Assembly: GCF_026210795.1 (NCBI RefSeq)
Contig: NC_089460.1
Span: forward strand, 1,240,001-1,304,000
DNA: 64,000 bases
Source of the DNA: Rhizophagus irregularis
Taxonomy: Eukaryota; Glomeromycota; Glomeromycetes; Glomerales; Glomeraceae
Direction of reading: 5' to 3'
The notes below the pieces were generated by a model. The model was not told the origin of the DNA and made no database searches. It worked only from the letters and a program-made list of their open reading frames with translations. This document shows positions 22,890 through 34,775 of this stretch, piece by piece. Each line of letters starts with the position of its first letter. Positions within the stretch are counted from its first letter, which is position 1. Both the position numbers and the translations under genes were made by a program.

Positions 22890-23675
22890 TAGTTTTATCC
22901 TTTTCCGATCACTGGCTGACGAGTTATTCAACAAAATGTTAAACATCGGCATTATAATATTTCTTGATTTACGTTTACTGCGCCATTTAACATTTTGCTA
23001 GATTTCTCGGTACCTAGTGATTGTAAAAAGATGATTTATAGCTCGTTGGAATCGCCTCATCGAGACGAATCGAATGGTGGTAAGCTCATCTCTCTGTGAT
23101 CAATATTGACGAAGTTATTACTTAAAAACCATTTAATATTTTTTAATTTCGGAAATTGATCTAGTGATTGGATTTCGATGTATTTTATACCATTAGATTC
23201 GTCTCATCAAGACGAATCGAATGGTAGTAAGATCGACTTTCTAGGATCAATATTAACAGAGTTATCACACAAAAACCATTAATATTTTTTTAATTTCGGA
23301 AATTAATCTAGTGATTGGATTTCGACGTATTTTATACCATTAGAACCGTCTCATCAAGACGAATCGAATGGCGGTAAGATCATCTCTCTACGATTAATAT
23401 TGGCGAAGTTACGATACAATAAAGGTTTAAGTATAATTCTGGCTAAAATTATGTTAATTTTTGGCCGGAATTATGATATACAAATATAAGAAATTTTTTA
23501 TATAGTCACATCTCTTTATAATCACCAAATACATGAGGATCATCACAACTCTTTCCTGAATTTTTGAAAATACTAATAAAAATTTATTTTTGAAATTTTC
23601 GTTTGAAAATTTCTAAGTGCTCGTTCTAAATACTAATATTTCTTCAGTTGCCTTCCTCTTTACTGAGCTTCTACC

Positions 23676-25419
23676 ATGTCTTCACCTCCAGCTCCTTCTG
23701 TTATTAACCCGGATATTCCACCGCCACCGCGTCCTATTACTTCTACTCTCTCTGGAGACTGACCTTTGTCTCCCGCAGCTACCCCGCTGACGCGCCTAAT
23801 AAACGTTCGCGTATTGTCGCTGATGATGCTATGAATGTTGATATAACTTCAACCACCTCTGTCCATACTCCCACCCTTACTTCTTCCGTTCCTTCTGGTC
23901 TTCCTGTCAACAAAGTCCAAGTGATTACCTCTCCTCATACTACTACTACTCCTGTTGAAACTGTTGACGCTTCTATCCACGCTCCCTCCAACACCGATGG
24001 TAAAGGCAAAGCTGTTGCCTTTGATATCCCAGAACGCCAACCATCCCCGATGGTAATGCTGCTGCTATCAAATCCGCACCCTCTCGTTATCATGCTGCGG
24101 CTTATCTACGTGACGCGCCTGACGCGTTTAAAGCTAAATTTACCACCAATTACTCCATGTGTGACGAAGTGGATTGTTCACTTTCCAGATATTCCTCATA
24201 TGGTGCCCGCGCACGCTGCGATGGATCAGGAGATAACAAAAAGATCATTGTCTTCTTTAATGATCAGCATGATTATACTGATTGTGTCAGCTCCCCACGT
24301 GCAGATCTTCTCAATTTAGCCTTTATGCATTATTTCCCTGCAGATGCCAAACTCAATGACGAAGCGAAGTCTTTGTTTGTTACCGACATCCCACTTTTCC
24401 TTACTGAGGCACATTTTTCGCTCCGTCAAGTGTAAGCATTTTCCCGCATATGGTGACCGTAATCAAGTTTTGTAAACTTACCCCTCCCCGTAAACCATTA
24501 CTATAATGGACATATCCAGTTTTCTTCCACGGATGCAATTACCCAATTTAATGATATTTGGGTGATTATTTGCCTTGGTAATTCTTTACGTGTCTGCCCG
24601 GCATCCTTTTCGAAATCCCAACGCGATAGCCGCAGAGAACATGTTGCTATTCTTGCCGGCATTCCGAAGAATATTAAAGAAGCTGATCTGTTAGAAATTG
24701 CTACTCAAGTCAATACTAAGGCCCTTAATGTCTCCTTGTCTATCAGTTCTTACAAGCCTAAACCCTATGTATATTTGAATTTCTCCTCGTTTGAATCTCT
24801 TGAAGCTGCCAAAGAAATGACCGTGGCTTTCCGCGGCAAAGGACTAACATGGCACCCTCCCAATGAAGCACAAATTTTATGCCACGTTTGTGGGCGTCCT
24901 GGTTGTTCTCCCTCTAAGTGCAATCCCCATCCCATACAGAAAGTGGACGATCGCCTCAACAAACTTTACTCTCGCTTCAATGCTGGCTCTAGACGTGGCC
25001 GTCAGGACTCACGACAATCACGTGACAATTCTAATTCCTGTTCAAGATCGCGTTCCAATTCTCGATCTCGCAATAATAATTCCTCTTCATCTCGCTCTAA
25101 TAACAGCCATTATAATTCTAACACTTCTCGTCCCAATACTCCTCGAAATAGCAACCGGACCAATAATACTAATAATAATCCCAGGAACAATGATAATTCT
25201 TCCGGACCTACTCAACCTCCGCACAGACCTCATTCTATCATTTCTACAACACCTACTTCTTCATCTGACAATCCTGCCCTTACACTTCCTCAGCATGTTA
25301 TTGATGAATTAAAGGCGCAGATCAAAGAGATCGCTAACACCCTCCATACTCTCAAGGAAACTGTCTCTTGGATGAATGATACTATCACGGCTCTCGAAAG
25401 ATAAGCTATCTGATGTGAA
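23676..25419 (+). pseudogene. LINE ORF1, 5' part (gag-like RNA-binding protein)
   Basis: Starts MSSPPAPSVINPDIPPPP at 23676. An in-frame TGA follows near 23760, and the frame then shifts several times (pieces 23831-24050, 24157-24435 and 24562-25404). The best preserved part (24562-25404) has an RRM-like stretch (KPYVYLNFSSFESLEAAKE), a zinc knuckle CHVCGRPGCSPSKCNPH and a long Ser/Arg/Asn-rich basic tail, as in ORF1 proteins of I-type LINEs. The hAT element cuts it shortly after ETVSWMNDTITALER. Confidence 0.7.
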
Positions 25420-27839
25420 CAGACGACGATTTTATGCGGCAATAAAACATGAATTATGTATGCAACAAAAGCAAAATATGCATTTTTAAGGTGCATATTT
25501 TTTTTACGATTATGTGCAAATTATGCACCAAAATTTATAATTATGTAAAATTATGCGCAGTTTTATTATAGTAAAAATCAAAAAAATTAAATTTTTGTAT
25601 ATAAAAAAATATTATTTATAATTAGAATTTCATTTATTCTTTATTTAAAAGTGTTATTGCGTAAATTTAAATCCCTATTCCTTAAATCCCAATTCTTCTA
25701 AATTTTAGCACCATTAAAGTACATCATACTTAATCTTTTAAGAGAATCTTGAGACAGGTTTTGACGATCACTGTCTAAAAGAATATACATAGAAAAACTT
25801 CGTTCAACGGTACAACTTGAAATCGGCAGCCAAATGTAATCCATTGCAATATTAGAAAGGATTGGCAGTTGTGTTGCCTTATCTTCCCAATATCGATCCA
25901 ATTCCATTTCACTTAAAAATTCGTTATCTAATCCACAATAAATTCCCCATTCTCGTAATAATTCATCCGATAGGTTGTCAAATTCTTTAATTATACTATA
26001 CTGTCGAATGTTTTTTCGTAAAGCATCTCCAAAATGAATAAATTTGGGATCAAATACTTGACATGCATAGAAAAGTGGCCGAGCTGGATGATTAGGAATA
26101 TGTGCAGTGAACTTGACATAAGCTGCTTCAAATGCTGCTCGAAAAATGGAATAGAATTCATGTGTATTAAATCGGAGACTATTAATTAAGTTTTCTAAGA
26201 AAAGACCAAAATCATTTGAATTCCTATATGTTTCGATATATGCAGTAAGTTGTTGAAGGCGTAATTCTACAAAAGGAAAAACAGGTTTTTTTAATTGTTG
26301 GAAAAAATCAAGATCTTGAACAAATTCTTTAGCATAAGAGGAAATGAAATTAAGGTAAATTGTAATGACTCCCAATTCCTTTTCATTTTCCAAGCAAGAA
26401 TTAATAGCAGCCAAAGTGTTGTGTTTCTTATCATTATTGAATTCTTCTTTAAAAAAAGAAGGCCAATAGATAATATGATCCTTTGCATATGAAACCATCC
26501 GAAACCAAGAGTTCCAACGCGTTTTGTTATATAAAGGAATTTTGCATGGTGAGGGAATTCCATGCATTTTTAAATAAGCCAGGTATCGTCCTCTTCGGGA
26601 AGGAGAATTAACAAAAACCTCTTTAATTTTATCCAAAAAACATTTTAAAGTATGAAATTGAGGTAATGTTCTCCACATATCCCTTTAATTTTATATAGAA
26701 AAGAACAAATCCTTTTTTATTAATTAGAACTTTTTTATATTAGATTGTACAAACACTTTAAACAAGAAAATTAATGCAAAATAATTAAAAAGAAAAAAGA
26801 AAATATCGACCACTATGTAACCATAATTATTATTATGATGAAATTCGCCTCCTCTTACAATAAAAATAATGTTTACCAGCAGCTTACATACCCGATAAGA
26901 TTTATAATATGTGCACAACACGGCACATGAATTAACTGAGGCATTAATGGAGACAGAACTTCACGATGACATTTTTTCATGTACGCGGCTGAATCTGAAA
27001 GAAATAGGCGTGGCAAATTGAAGGATATATTAAAGTGAGTAAGAATGGTTGTGAGAACTTGTCCCATTGTGGTATTATTTACACGTTCAAGAAAATCAAC
27101 TGAAACTAATTTTGTTTCATTACGATAACAAAAAAGGGTGTTCGACAACACTCCGAGCACAATCATCAGTAGTTTCATCCATAATTATAGCCACAGGTTT
27201 TGAATCAAAAAGTAATTTAAGTGACTGGAAGTGTTTATCAAAAACGCTAGGTAGGTAATTTTGTCTGAGAGTAGGAGCTTGAGGAATGGAACCTCCATTT
27301 TTAACGTGTTTTTTAAAAAATAGAAGTAGTGAATTGACTTTTTCAAGAGGAATGTCTGCTGTTGCAAACGCTTCTATAAGGTCTTCAATAAGTTGTTTTT
27401 TTGATTCTGAAACTGCCTGAGTAGATGAAAGGGTAAGTTGTTGTGTTTTATTCTGGCTTTCTTCTTGACTTCTTACGTTAAAAACGTGTTTCTGACTTTT
27501 ACAATGATTATCTACAGTAGATTTACGCTTCCAGTCTATAGAAATATTGCAATGATTGCAAAAGAGAACATTGTCATCTACTCGAAAAATATCTTTATAT
27601 TCATTACATCTAGTATAAACTGATGAGGTTTTTTGTTTTTTTGGCATTGCGAAAGAAAAAAAGATGATCGAACTGATAATCCGTAGCAAATTAAATATGT
27701 TTTACTGCGGATTATGCGCTCTGATATGGGATAATTTAAATTATGTGATTTTATGATGCGATCAACTTAAATTATGCATTTATCGCATAATTATGCATTT
27801 AACGTGAAATTATGTGATTGCATAGAATCATCGTCCCTG
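25420..27839 (-). mobile_element. hAT transposon inserted in LINE ORF1
   Basis: Ends CAGACGACGATTTTATGC and (inverse of the right end) CAGGGACGATGATTCTATGC are related inverted repeats. Both subterminal zones are dense in ATTATGC/GCATAATT motifs, as in many hAT elements. It splits LINE ORF1. I could not find a convincing 8-bp target duplication, so the exact ends are uncertain by a few bases. Confidence 0.8.
25698..27647 (-). pseudogene. hAT transposase with BED-type zinc finger
   Basis: Starts MPKKQKTSSVYTRCNEY at 27647. The N-terminal finger is LFCNHC...DNHCKSQKH. The catalytic core has MDETTDD (about 27175) and a CCAHIINLIG box (about 26905). A GT..AG intron (about 26891-26683) joins LIG to GDMWRTLPQ in phase. 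The C-terminal hAT dimerisation segment has the usual WLPISSCTVERSFS followed by an SQDSLKRLSMMYFN helix. One frameshift near 27140 separates ARSVV from NTLFCYRNE and is the only clear lesion, so the copy may be recent. Confidence 0.8.
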
Positions 27840-28249
27840 AGCTGGAATCAATGATGAATTATGATGCCCCTGACGACTCTAAATTGTATTCGCCTTCAAA
27901 TGATCATGACCAATATAATCATTCTTACGACAATGGATGGGATGATGCTCCAATCTGAGACACGAATTCTGGATTCAATCTTCCTCCCCACACTTCCTCT
28001 TCTCTTATGGACGTTTCTCCTGATGCCTCCTTCTCAGCTTTGGATCCTAGCTCTGTCCTATCAAACCGACATGTCCCCTTACCTGCCTCCCGTCCTACTA
28101 ATATCACCCCTGACGCTAACACTTCCCGTTTGCAATTAGAAATTTTTAATGTTACTAATACACAAAAGAATCTTTCTGCCCAACTTGGTTCGATTATGGA
28201 AAAATTGGACTCCTTCTCTCCTTCAAAACCCTCCCCTTCTAATGATTGA
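27840..28249 (+). pseudogene. LINE ORF1, 3' part
   Basis: Continues ORF1 beyond the hAT insertion: MMNYDAPDDSKLYSPSNDHD, one frame break near 27958, then MDVSPDASFSALDPSSV to a TGA at 28247-28249. The final segment (IFNVTNTQKNLSAQLGSIM) is predicted to be helical. It is in the same frame as ORF2 with only this TGA between them. Confidence 0.65.
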
Positions 28250-31200
28250 ACACCAATTTATATCGGGTGCATCACAGGGATTTCACCCCCTAATAGTGCG
28301 TTACCTAATAATAATAGTTTTAATAATCCCTCTTCTCCCTTTCTTTCTTCCTTTCTTATTAACTTTGGGCAAATCAATGTTAATGGTTTATGTTCCCCTG
28401 TTCGACAATTGCATTTGTTAAATTATTTTTTGCATTCTTTCTTTGGCGTTTTATCTTTGAATGATACTCGTCTTACTTCTTTTGGTGCTAAATTTATTTA
28501 CCAGAATGAACATTCCCATTATAATTTTAAATCCTATTGGGCACCTTTCCCTTCTAATTCACGACCTCATGATGGTGTTGGTCTTTTACTGCGCCATCCT
28601 TTACACAAACATGTTCAGAAAATTGATCCTTGGAAAAGTCGTCTTTTAAAATTGGATCTTTTTTTCCATCAAACAAAAATTTCTATTATTTCTGTTTATA
28701 TTCCTCCTTATCACTCTATTCATTATAAAGAACGAGATGCTATTTTTGCACAACTTAATTTATGGCTTGATAAAGCCCGTTCTAATAATTATCATGTAGT
28801 AATCCTTGGTGATTTCAATGCAGATGAACTTTCACATTCACACCTTCCTCAACATCATTTAAAAATTTTACGATCACTCTCTTCTCGATATTTTACGGAT
28901 CATCAATCCCATATTTCTTCATTTTCAGGTCCTAGTCCTACCTTTTATCATCAGAATGGTTCTTCAAGACTTGATTATATTTGGTCATCCCCTGATTTTC
29001 CTGCTCCCGGTCTTGTCTCTCATGTTGAATCTTGTCCTAAGTTAAATGATAATCCATTTACTGATCACCGTGTACTTATAACGGCTTTTGATTTTAGCTC
29101 CTGTTTCGCTACTCTAGCTAAAGCTAGATTAAAACAAAAAAGCAAACAACGCATTATTTTTCTCTATAAGAATTTGAAAGATGATACTTGGGACAAATTT
29201 TCTATTAAAGTAAACTCGCGTCTTGAGTTGTATTTGACCACACATCATCCTTCTATATCTTCACTTTCAGCTCTTTCTTTGGATAAACTCTGGCACGCCC
29301 TTAAACGTTCTATTCTTGGTGGTGCCATTGATTCTCTACCATTTCAACATGTATCCAATACCCATCACCATAAACATTCTCCTGAGCTTACGATGCTTAT
29401 TGCTATCAACAAATTTTTGAATAGATTATTATTCAAACTGACCACGTCTCGGCCTAGTCGTCCAGCTCAAATTTCACAGATGATTAATTCTTTGTCTACA
29501 CAATTATCTCTTCTCAAATCTCTTTTAAAAGATTATACTATACCTAATTATAGTACAACACCACTTCCCGCTTTTATCAAATTTTTGCGTTCGCAGAAAA
29601 CTTTGGTCTCTGCATATCTTTCCACGCAATTTCAGCAACATCGTGTAGATTCCATTGAATATTATACTGCTCTTAGAGATAAACATTTCTCTACGTCTCC
29701 AGGCTCTTTCATTTCTTCAGCCCGATCAGTGGAACATCGTTCTATCGTTCTCGATAGAGTCTTGGTTGTTATTGACTCTAAACCCACTTTACTTACTGAT
29801 CCTTCAGATATCAAGCAAGCTGCTATTAACCACTTCCAATCGGTTGTTACTCCTCCTTTGGTCCAGTATTCTTCTATGGATTCATTTCCTCCACGATGGC
29901 AAAGAGCATATACTCCTCTCTCTGATATTGATTCGTCATTATATATCTCGGTCATGTCTCCTATTTTGGAAGATGAATGGAAGAACATTCTCAATTCTAT
30001 GCCTAATAACAAAGCCTCTGGTCCTTCCAAAATTTCTTATGAGATGCTCAAACATTTAACTGGCGAAGCTTTCAATTTATCTCTTGTCTTAGCTAACGCC
30101 TGCCTTATTCATGGAGATATTCCCGCTGATTGGCGTGAAGCGCTTGTCTATTCTATCCCAAAGCCTCATGAATTTGATGCCCAATTAAAGAATACGCGAC
30201 CCATCACGTTGTTGGAAACTGTACGGAAGTGTGTGGTTAAGGTCGTTACAACTCGACTTTCAAAAATCTTAGCTGACAATCAAGTGCTCCAAGGTGGTAA
30301 TTTTGCTGTATTGCCAGGCGGTTCCACTGACATTCCTATTAAGATGCTTGATGCTATTATTCATCAACGACGTTTTGATAAAAGCGATGACCAAGAGTTA
30401 TGGATTGTTTCTCAGGACATTTCTAAGGCCTTTGACTCAATTGATTTAAATATGCTTAGACTAGCTTTAATCCGTCTACATATGTCGTCTTTATTGATTA
30501 AATTTATTATCAACCTTTTTACAAGACGTAATAATAAAATTATTACCCATTATGGTGATACTTCTGGATATAGAGTTAGAATTGGTATTGACCAGGGTGA
30601 AATCATTTCTCCATTATTATGGGTTATTTATTTGGATCCTTTGCTTACCACACTTAATCGAGAAGCCTGTGATCTCTTTATTTTGAAATCTTCTGCATTT
30701 TTGGATTATTCTCCAACTGAATATTAACAACATAATCTCCCTGTTTCGCATATTACATTTATGGACGACTCCACTTTGATTGCTTCATCTAAACGAGGAA
30801 TTGAAGATCGCCTTTCCATTACTGCTGAATTTTATACTTTAAATAATACTCAAGCAAATTCAGCAAAATATATCCTTCTTTCTTCTGAACAATTTTCTCA
30901 AACTATTGTGTTTGATCTTTCTCCTTCTCCTTTAATTGCTTCTCATACCCTTACTTTAAAGGCGTTAGCCTTATCTACATCCTTTCGTTTTTTAGGTGTT
31001 TGGTTTAATCTTTCAGCTTCTTCTCGTTTTGTTCACAACCAAACTGTTTTCATGGTCAAAGATATGGCTACTTTACTTAGTCCTAAAAAGCTTTTGGCTC
31101 AACACGTGGCTTATCTTTATAATGTTGTCCTGCTTCCGAGGCTAGAATTTCACCTACAAACCACATTGTTTCTCCAATGCTTTCTCTTATTCGACAAAAA

Positions 31201-33692
31201 GCTGGTCTTGCCTCAGTTACTCCTCTTTCTGCCCTTTTTACATTATTACCATTTTCAATCCAACAAGCATTTGGTCGTTTTCTTTCATCCCATGTGGCTT
31301 CATGGCAAAAAATTTTTTCTCACCCTTCATATAAACCTTTTGCCAATTATATGATTACTTATCTTCAAGGTTTTTTGGACTGTGAAACCTGCCCTTCTAC
31401 TATTAATTTAGAACCATGGTCTCATACCTTTCCCTGCGAACACATTCTTTATTCAATTCTTTATTGTTCTCTTCTCGATTAAATATCACGTGGTCTTTAA
31501 TGTTCCGACCTCCGAGGAAAGATTTGCGTCCGGCGATCCCACTCCGGTCTATTTTACTAAAAGCATTATTTACTTCCATGAAAAATGTCCGAAAAAATTT
31601 CAGCACTCGTTTCCTTGCTCAACTGATTACGCTGTGTGGCTCTCGACTTCTCTCGTGGAAAGATTTACGCTTTCTTAAACGCGTATCGAACAAAGGATCT
31701 GTGCCAGCTTGGTTTAATTATTTGTTCAATCTTATTGTTATTCCTAATTCGCCTTCCTTTTTTATTTTACAACAATTTAGAATTCCTAGTTCTCATACTG
31801 TAGCTTCTATTTCCTTTATAGATATTAGTCGAAATTATTGGTTTAACCCTCAATGGGCTATTTCTCTTAATCGTAATACTAACTCTTTTCTTGTTGGCCG
31901 TGTGATTACTATCTATCCTGCTCCACGTAATGAAGCTCTTATTTCACATTGGATTGCGTCTTCGGTTGATGACTTGCTTTCTGATTTTAATGCGTGTCAA
32001 GGTTGTGCCTCTGCTCTTCCGCGATCCTCTACCTCTAAGACTCTGCTTAAACGATGTCTCTCTGAAAGATGTTTCTCTTATGTTCCATTATCAAGTTCGA
32101 TCTGTTATCCTACAAAACCTCGTACTTATATACATGCGGACACTCGTTCGGTTTCACTCTCTGCCTCGTTAGGCTATGCCAAATCTCTTCTACTATTCCA
32201 TCTCTTTGCTCCGGATCGGTTACCTTCTATAAATGAACAAATGCCCAGGATTTCTGATATCCAACTTCCTTCATCGGTGTATACACTTTATATTGATGGT
32301 TCCTTCCTTCCTCCTTCTAGTCATCCGGTATCCTCGATGGCTTATGCATGGACTGCTATAGATTCTGATGGATTTATTTTGGAATCTCATTATAATATTA
32401 TTTCTTCTATTTTTCCTTCTGCTTTACGTTCAGAAGTTTTTGCTTTATTGCATGGACTGGACTCCCTCCCTCCGAATTCCAAGATTACTGTCGCCACTGA
32501 TTGTGTCCAATTACTTTCCCTATGGTCCTCATACGTGAATGCTCCTTTTATTTCCAGAATGCTTAAAGAATTTAACCATCTCTTATGGTCCTCTATACGA
32601 GCTATAAAGTCACATAAGAATCTGGATGTTACCTTGATCAAGGTTCCTGCTCACGCTGATGACACTTTGAATAATCATGTGGATGCATTAGCTAAAGCCG
32701 CTCATACGGACTCACACCTTTCTTCTTGTCTATCATTGGAATTGTTAGCTCCTTGCATATTTCAATTTAATTCTTTACCTGTGGATATGAATATCCGGAA
32801 ATTCATCAGAGATATTTTTGACGCTAAAACTCTTTTAACTCTTGCTGTATTACCAAGATTTAATTCCTATTCTTCAACTTCTGATATTGATTGGGCTTGC
32901 ACCAAATTTTGTCTCAATAACAATAAGCAATTTGCCTCTCATCAGAATGGCCGTTCTGAGTTTTGTGGTTTCCGTATCAAATTACTTTTAGATATGCTTT
33001 CAATGCTTACAACTCTTCAGAGACGAAAGCCTCATCTTTATAATCCAAGTTGGCTTTGTCCTCAATGTAACTCTTTTCCTGAGACTTTAGACCACTTGTG
33101 GACTTGTCCTTATATCTTACCAGAATTTAGCCCTTTAAATACTTTTAAAACACTTCTATTGGCTCTCCGGACTAATTATCTTGACAAATTCCTTTCCGCG
33201 TCATCTTTAACACCTTTACCGGACTCTTTTGCTGCTGAATTTATGGCTCTTGATTGTTGGAATTGTGACCCTCCTTCATTTTCTTGCCTGAGACTCGCAC
33301 GAGGACTTATACCGATTTTCCTTACAGAATTTCTTGGAAATTATTTTTCTTCACTTACCATATGGTCTATCTTAGATACACCTTTGCACGACTTTCATTT
33401 TGACCTTTACGTTCAGATCTGGTTGTGCCGTTCTATTTTCTTTCATCATTGGAAATCAGCTCAAGGCATCACTAAAAAAATGAAATTGTCAGCTCTTGAT
33501 CCTTTTCCTATTTCACGCACTTCCTTTAACATTCCTCCTGATTCTTCAATACCTTCCCTGGCGACAGTTTCTTCGGATTCCTGGGTTTCTTGGGTTTCCT
33601 CTTCTATAATCCGTGGGGGATCTTGGATTTCACATTTGGATTTTTGGCGCCGCTTAACAGTTCAGCCTCTACTTAGGATTTCTTTTTGGTAA
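28250..33692 (+). pseudogene. LINE ORF2: AP-like endonuclease, reverse transcriptase, RNase H
   Basis: The frame opens directly after the ORF1 TGA. The endonuclease begins INFGQINVNGLCSPVRQL (before the first ATG at 28409) and includes VILGDFNAD and SRLDYIWSS. Reverse transcriptase has SQDISKAFDS, GIDQGEIISPLLW and the catalytic FMDDSTLI (about 30761). RNase H has all four acidic residues: YIDGSF, ALRSEVFALL, VATDCVQLL and HVDALAKAAH. A CCHC finger CPQCNSFPETLDHLWTC follows. It is broken by an in-frame TAA (30725-30727, just before FMDD) and by frameshifts near 31170 and 31430. Confidence 0.88.
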
Positions 33693-33948
33693 CGGATCGG
33701 ATCTTATGACATGCTGGATAGTTGACTCACACTGGCCTTCAGATAAAGATGGGGTATGCGTTTCTGTAATAGTTTAGTTTTTCTTTACTTAATTTTATTT
33801 TGTTTGGATTTCTTAACTTGTATGAATCGTGAAGCTAGTTTTTTTTATTTTTGTTTAAATTTTATATATTTTGTAATATTGTTCGATTTGTTTCTTGTAC
33901 TTTTCGTTTAAATTTTAATAAAAGATAAAGTCATAAGACTGTTTGCTC
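33693..33948 (+). other. LINE 3' untranslated region
   Basis: T-rich sequence after the ORF2 stop, with an AATAAA signal near 33916 and the end of the LINE at the target duplication (33949). No gene. Confidence 0.6.
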
Positions 33949-34004
33949 ATAATCACCAAATATGGACTGTCCCAAATGTGTGACTATAAAGAGAGTTGAC
34001 TGTA

Positions 34005-34534
34005 TTTATAAACTATACCATCATGTGTCTGCAAGATGATAGCTTAAACCCTTCTCACTACGTCTCAGCACCTGGAATGTTTAATGATTTTCTTTACAAA
34101 AGTAGCGGGCAAAACTCAAACTCATGACAAATATGGATGAATATTTAATGGTAAAAAATGGTATTTGTGGAGGCATGACAATGACAAGTCATCAATACAC
34201 CAAAGCAAATAATCCACAATGTTCAGACTATGAATCCAACAAGCCAAATTCCTGGATCATGTATGAGGATATGAATGCTTTATATTCAGATATAATAACC
34301 TAATACATGTCTACAGAAATTTTAGGTAAAGTAGCATCAGAAAAAATACCAGATATTCAAAGCATAGCACCAGCTGCAAAAATAGGCTATACACTAGAAG
34401 TTGATCTAGAAGCCCCAGTGCACTTGCACAATTTCTTTACAGATTATCCGTTAGCATCCAAAAAGCAGATAATTCCAGAAAACTGGCTTAGTCTATATAA
34501 TGAAAGATTAGCAAAAGATAAAGAAGTTGGAATA
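34005..34534 (+). pseudogene. Polinton-type PolB fragment 7, contains motif A
   Basis: Resumes FINYTIMCLQDD, then LNPSHYVSAPGMFNDF, a KLMTNMDEYLMV-like stretch, GGMTMTSHQYTKANNPQ, and motif A in YEDMNALYSD. It continues STEILGKVASEKIPDI to DKEVG, where a 241-bp MITE interrupts it. A stop lies just after motif A near 34302. The remainder (YVSD-like piece to 34804) is too short to judge. Confidence 0.75.
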
Positions 34535-34775
34535 AGGTTGCCTGCCTAAATTTCTCCAAAATTCTATGATTAGTTTCTCCAAGATTTTACTATAGTTTTA
34601 TTATAGTTTTGGTAAGATTTTGGCAATTTCAGCATTTATAATAAGTTTTGTCAGGTTTCGCTTTTCTCCAGAGTTTCACTAACTTTTTAATAAGACTTTT
34701 ATATAGTTTCAGCAAAGTTTCGCTATTTCAGCATTTTGCCAACTTGCCAAAACCCCCTAGTTTCTCTAGCAACCT
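34535..34775. mobile_element. 241-bp TA-flanked MITE, copy 2
   Basis: Same length and highly similar sequence to 18451-18691. Ends AGGTTGCCTG and its inverse, TA duplications at 34533-34534 and 34776-34777. The AT-rich interior has TTTTGGTAAG / TTTCGC motifs and no coding potential. Confidence 0.87.

Larger units (their letters stand above)
23532..33948 (+). mobile_element. LINE retrotransposon (I/Tad-like, with RNase H), interrupted by a hAT element
   Basis: A 14-bp target duplication ATAATCACCAAATA flanks it (23518-23531 and 33949-33962). It holds ORF1 (gag-like, zinc knuckle) and ORF2 (endonuclease, reverse transcriptase, RNase H, CCHC finger). Without the 2.4-kb hAT insertion it would be about 8 kb. 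The 3' end is AATAAAAGATAAAGTCATA-rich, not a pure poly-A tail. Base composition is more balanced and Ser/Pro/Thr-rich, unlike neighbouring DNA. Confidence 0.88.
21608..34002. mobile_element. Pogo-TIR non-autonomous element swollen to 12.4 kb by internal insertions
   Basis: Left end CAGTCAACTCCCTCTATAG and the inverse of the right end (CAGTCAACTCTCTTTATAG) are paired and flanked by TA (21606-21607, 34003-34004). Removing it with one TA restores the polymerase frame (LLADV then FINYTIM). Its own sequence is about 21608-21902, 22890-23531 and 33963-34002. The rest is a SINE-like insertion, a LINE and a hAT inside the LINE. The own sequence carries CGTCTC..GAGACGAATCGAATGG palindromes. Confidence 0.85.

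Noticed and set aside
25412-27847. 8-bp target duplication of the inner hAT (GATGTGAA versus AGCTGGAA)
   Set aside because: Only three of eight positions agree, so I do not claim it.
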